Assembly: GCA_025993795.1 (NCBI GenBank)
Contig: JAMQHL010000012.1
Coordinates: 51,382-115,381, forward strand
Direction: 5' to 3'
Source: Planctomycetota bacterium
GTDB lineage: Bacteria > Planctomycetota > UBA8742 > UBA2392
Length of the DNA stretch: 64,000 nucleotides
Shown: positions 62,606 to 64,000 of the stretch, piece after piece
How positions within the stretch are numbered: the first letter of the stretch is position 1
Layout of the letters: each line of letters starts with the position of its first letter
Program-made: the position numbers and the translations under genes
The notes under the pieces: generated by a model
Told to the model about the DNA's origin: nothing
Database searches by the model: none
What the model saw: only the letters and a program-made list of their open reading frames with translations

Positions 62606-63697
62606 ATGAGAGTCCTGTTTTGCCTTGCCGCAGCGGCGGTGATCCTGATGTTCAATGCCAATACGGGCCCGCAAGCCCAGCGCAACAGGGGCGGCAGCAG
62701 CCCCTTCAGCCAGTTTCACGAGAAAGCAGAGCTTGGCGTCGGCACGCCTGCACCACGCCTGCACTGCCAGGATTCCGACGACAAGGAAACCGACCTGCGC
62801 GAATACCTGGGACGCTGGGTGTTCATTGAGTTCGGCAGCTACACGTGACCCCCCTGCGTTGCCCATTTCGGAGAAATGGAAAAGTTTGAAAAACAGCACG
62901 GCAAGAACGTGGCCTGCCTCTTCGTCTACACCAAAGAGGCCCACCCGGACGACGGACCCGAAAACCGCAACGAAGCCTCTCCTACCGGCGGTTGGAAGAT
63001 GAAGGGCAACAAGGTCAAGATCGACGAACACAAGAAGTACGCCGAGCGACTCAAAGCCGCCAAGAACCTGAAATCAGCGGGTAAGGAAAACTGGCGCGTG
63101 CTGGTAGACGGAATGGACAACGCGGTTCACGAGGCCTGGGGCGAGTTGCCGAACATGGCGTGGATGATTGATCCACGGGGGCGCATCGCGCACAAGTGGG
63201 CCTGGGTCGCGAGCTGCACCAGCGACAAGGGCAAGCGCAACGGTGACGAAAAGACCGGCAACGTCTACACCCTGCTGAATGCCGCTGGCTCTTTGACCCC
63301 CTACAGCATCCAGGATGACGCAAGTCTGCCGCTTTGGGGCGTGCGCGGCGGTGAGTGGATAAAGTACAAGACGCTTGAGGGAAACCTGGAAGTCAAGTTC
63401 GCACTCGAGGGCGCTGACACCGTCAAACGCACAGCCGGCAAAGACGAAACCAAACTCAAGCTGGAGGTCGCGCCGCCGGAGAAACCAGCCAAGGCCGACA
63501 TGCGGGAACTCACAATCGGCAAGATTGAACTGCCATGCTACGTACTCAAAGATGGCGAAAGTGAGACCTGGATCAGCCCATGGTTGCCCGGCGACGGTGT
63601 CGCCAAGGTGGTGCAGGCCGGGGAAGTCACCATGGAGCTCACGGACGCCGGCTTTGAGAAGGGCAAGACCTGTCTGAACGCGTATAAACCAGAATAA
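62606..63697 (+). CDS. Deiodinase-like thioredoxin-fold selenoprotein (UGA = Sec at residue 81)
   Basis: A signal peptide (VLFCLAAAAVILMF) is followed by a thioredoxin-like domain whose active site reads FGSYT-TGA-PPC. The frame continues without a shift past the TGA at 62846-62848 to a stop at 63697, giving 363 residues with Sec81. The surroundings match the iodothyronine deiodinase family: WVFIEFGSYT before the Sec, LFVYTKEAHPDDG after it (compare the family's Y.EEAHxxDGW), then VDGMDNAVHEAWGELPNMAWMIDPRGRI. The motif UPPC, with Cys84, suggests a UxxC redox centre. AAGGAGG precedes the start. A hairpin just after the TGA is a credible SECIS. If TGA is not decoded, the product would be an 80-residue fragment. 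The C-terminal 120 residues form an extra beta domain. Confidence 0.8.
62846..62879 (+). promoter_or_regulatory. UGA selenocysteine codon and candidate bacterial SECIS hairpin
   Basis: After the TGA (62846-62848) and a 14-base spacer, CCATTT (62863-62868) pairs perfectly with AAATGG (62874-62879). The loop is CGGAG; the first and last loop bases can also pair, leaving a GGA triloop on a 7-bp stem. The loop falls 21-25 bases after the UGA, inside the 16-37 base range of bacterial SECIS elements, and carries the G residues recognised by SelB. Confidence 0.65.
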
Positions 63698-63722
63698 GCC
63701 CGCGTCCCGCTCTACCAACCCG

Positions 63723-63752
63723 CGAAACCCGGCCCCCACGCGCCGGGTTTCG
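63723..63752 (+). terminator. Strong hairpin downstream of the selenoprotein gene
   Basis: CGAAACCCGGC (63723-63733) and GCCGGGTTTCG (63742-63752) form a perfect 11-bp stem with an 8-base loop. GTGCAAAAAA follows, so there is an A-tract rather than a T-tract on the plus strand. Termination without a U-tract, or a role in mRNA stability, is possible. Confidence 0.5.
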
Positions 63753-63834
63753 TGCAAAAAAGGCCAGCGCCGACCGTGTCTCGTGCGTATCATGGGCAGC
63801 AGCCAGTTTCATACGAACCAAGGAGCAGCCACCC

Positions 63835-64000
63835 ATGCCGCAACGCAAGACACGCCGGGGTTTTACGCTCGTCGAGTTGATGGTCGTCATCGTCATTCTC
63901 GGCATCATCGCCACGATGGGCTTCGTCTTCCTGATGGACAAACCGGACGACGCCAAATGGGATACCGCCAAGACAACCATGAGCGAAATCCAGAAGGCGT
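63835..64000 (+). CDS. Type II secretion / type IV pilus-like pseudopilin, partial
   Basis: This is the first 55 codons of a gene that runs off the right edge. The prepilin cleavage/methylation motif RRGFTLVELMVVIVILGIIATMG is clear: a basic leader (MPQRKTRRG), cleavage before the Phe, Glu at +5, and the hydrophobic helix. The following DDAKWDTAKTTMSEIQKA resembles GspG-type major pseudopilins. AAGGAGCAGCC precedes the ATG. Confidence 0.85.
   Translation, partial: MPQRKTRRGFTLVELMVVIVILGIIATMGFVFLMDKPDDAKWDTAKTTMSEIQKA

Noticed and set aside
62876..63697. A separate gene starting at the ATG after the TGA in the selenoprotein locus
   Set aside because: The frame is continuous with 62606-62845, no ribosome-binding site fits this ATG (it lies in the hairpin), and a start here would remove the signal peptide and the active site that define the fold.

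Overview
The window is about 63% GC, densely coded on both strands, and holds roughly 46 protein genes. I recognised no rRNA, tRNA, CRISPR array, insertion sequence or phage gene. The gene set points to a Gram-negative-type bacterium with an outer membrane: a KdsC-type Kdo phosphatase, undecaprenyl diphosphate synthase, lipoproteins, RseP and a type II pseudopilin. It also has complex I subunits, hopanoid-associated genes, a histone H1-like protein, sulfatase-like and carboxypeptidase-regulatory-like giants, and a deiodinase-like selenoprotein. Together these fit a Planctomycetota-like lineage. That assignment is inference from gene content; no 16S is present.

Layout. Positions 1-7434 (minus strand) form an envelope cluster: rseP, a sulfatase-fold protein, a TIM-barrel protein, a small charged protein, tatC and a partial kdsC, with 1-4 base overlaps that suggest one operon. 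Positions 7614-11640 (plus) hold a soluble-adenylyl-cyclase-like protein, then a DUF692 (MbnB-type) protein with an overlapping partner. rsmH (minus) and an M20 amidohydrolase follow. Positions 14067-16718 encode a VWA-like lipoprotein and a PNGase F-like secreted protein. Positions 16942-22250 hold a GNAT, uppS and a short acyl-CoA module (MDR oxidoreductase, enoyl-CoA hydratase, 3-hydroxyacyl-CoA dehydrogenase). Positions 22331-27100 (minus) carry a LeuC-like protein without its Fe-S cysteines, a PurS-PurS-PurL fusion and a TPR protein. Then come acnA, a secreted protein and an M90 peptidase. Positions 32695-38975 are a lipid region: a PlsC/AMP-ligase fusion, an HpnA-like epimerase and an HpnN-like RND protein.

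Positions 39064-43478 encode a PhnD-like binding protein, a TatT-like lipoprotein, TatD and MutL. Positions 43953-53476 carry a histone H1-like protein, tyrS, a 1076-residue repeat protein, tldD-tldE and two unknowns. Positions 53678-62557 carry nadE, a 973-residue membrane-anchored coiled-coil protein, mobA, a polyprenyl synthase, nuoD-nuoE and a membrane protein.

The most striking locus is 62606-63697. A secreted iodothyronine-deiodinase-like thioredoxin-fold gene is interrupted by a single in-frame TGA exactly where the family carries selenocysteine. A perfect hairpin with a GG-containing loop begins 14 nt after that TGA, which is where a bacterial SECIS element is expected. The window ends inside a type II secretion pseudopilin gene.
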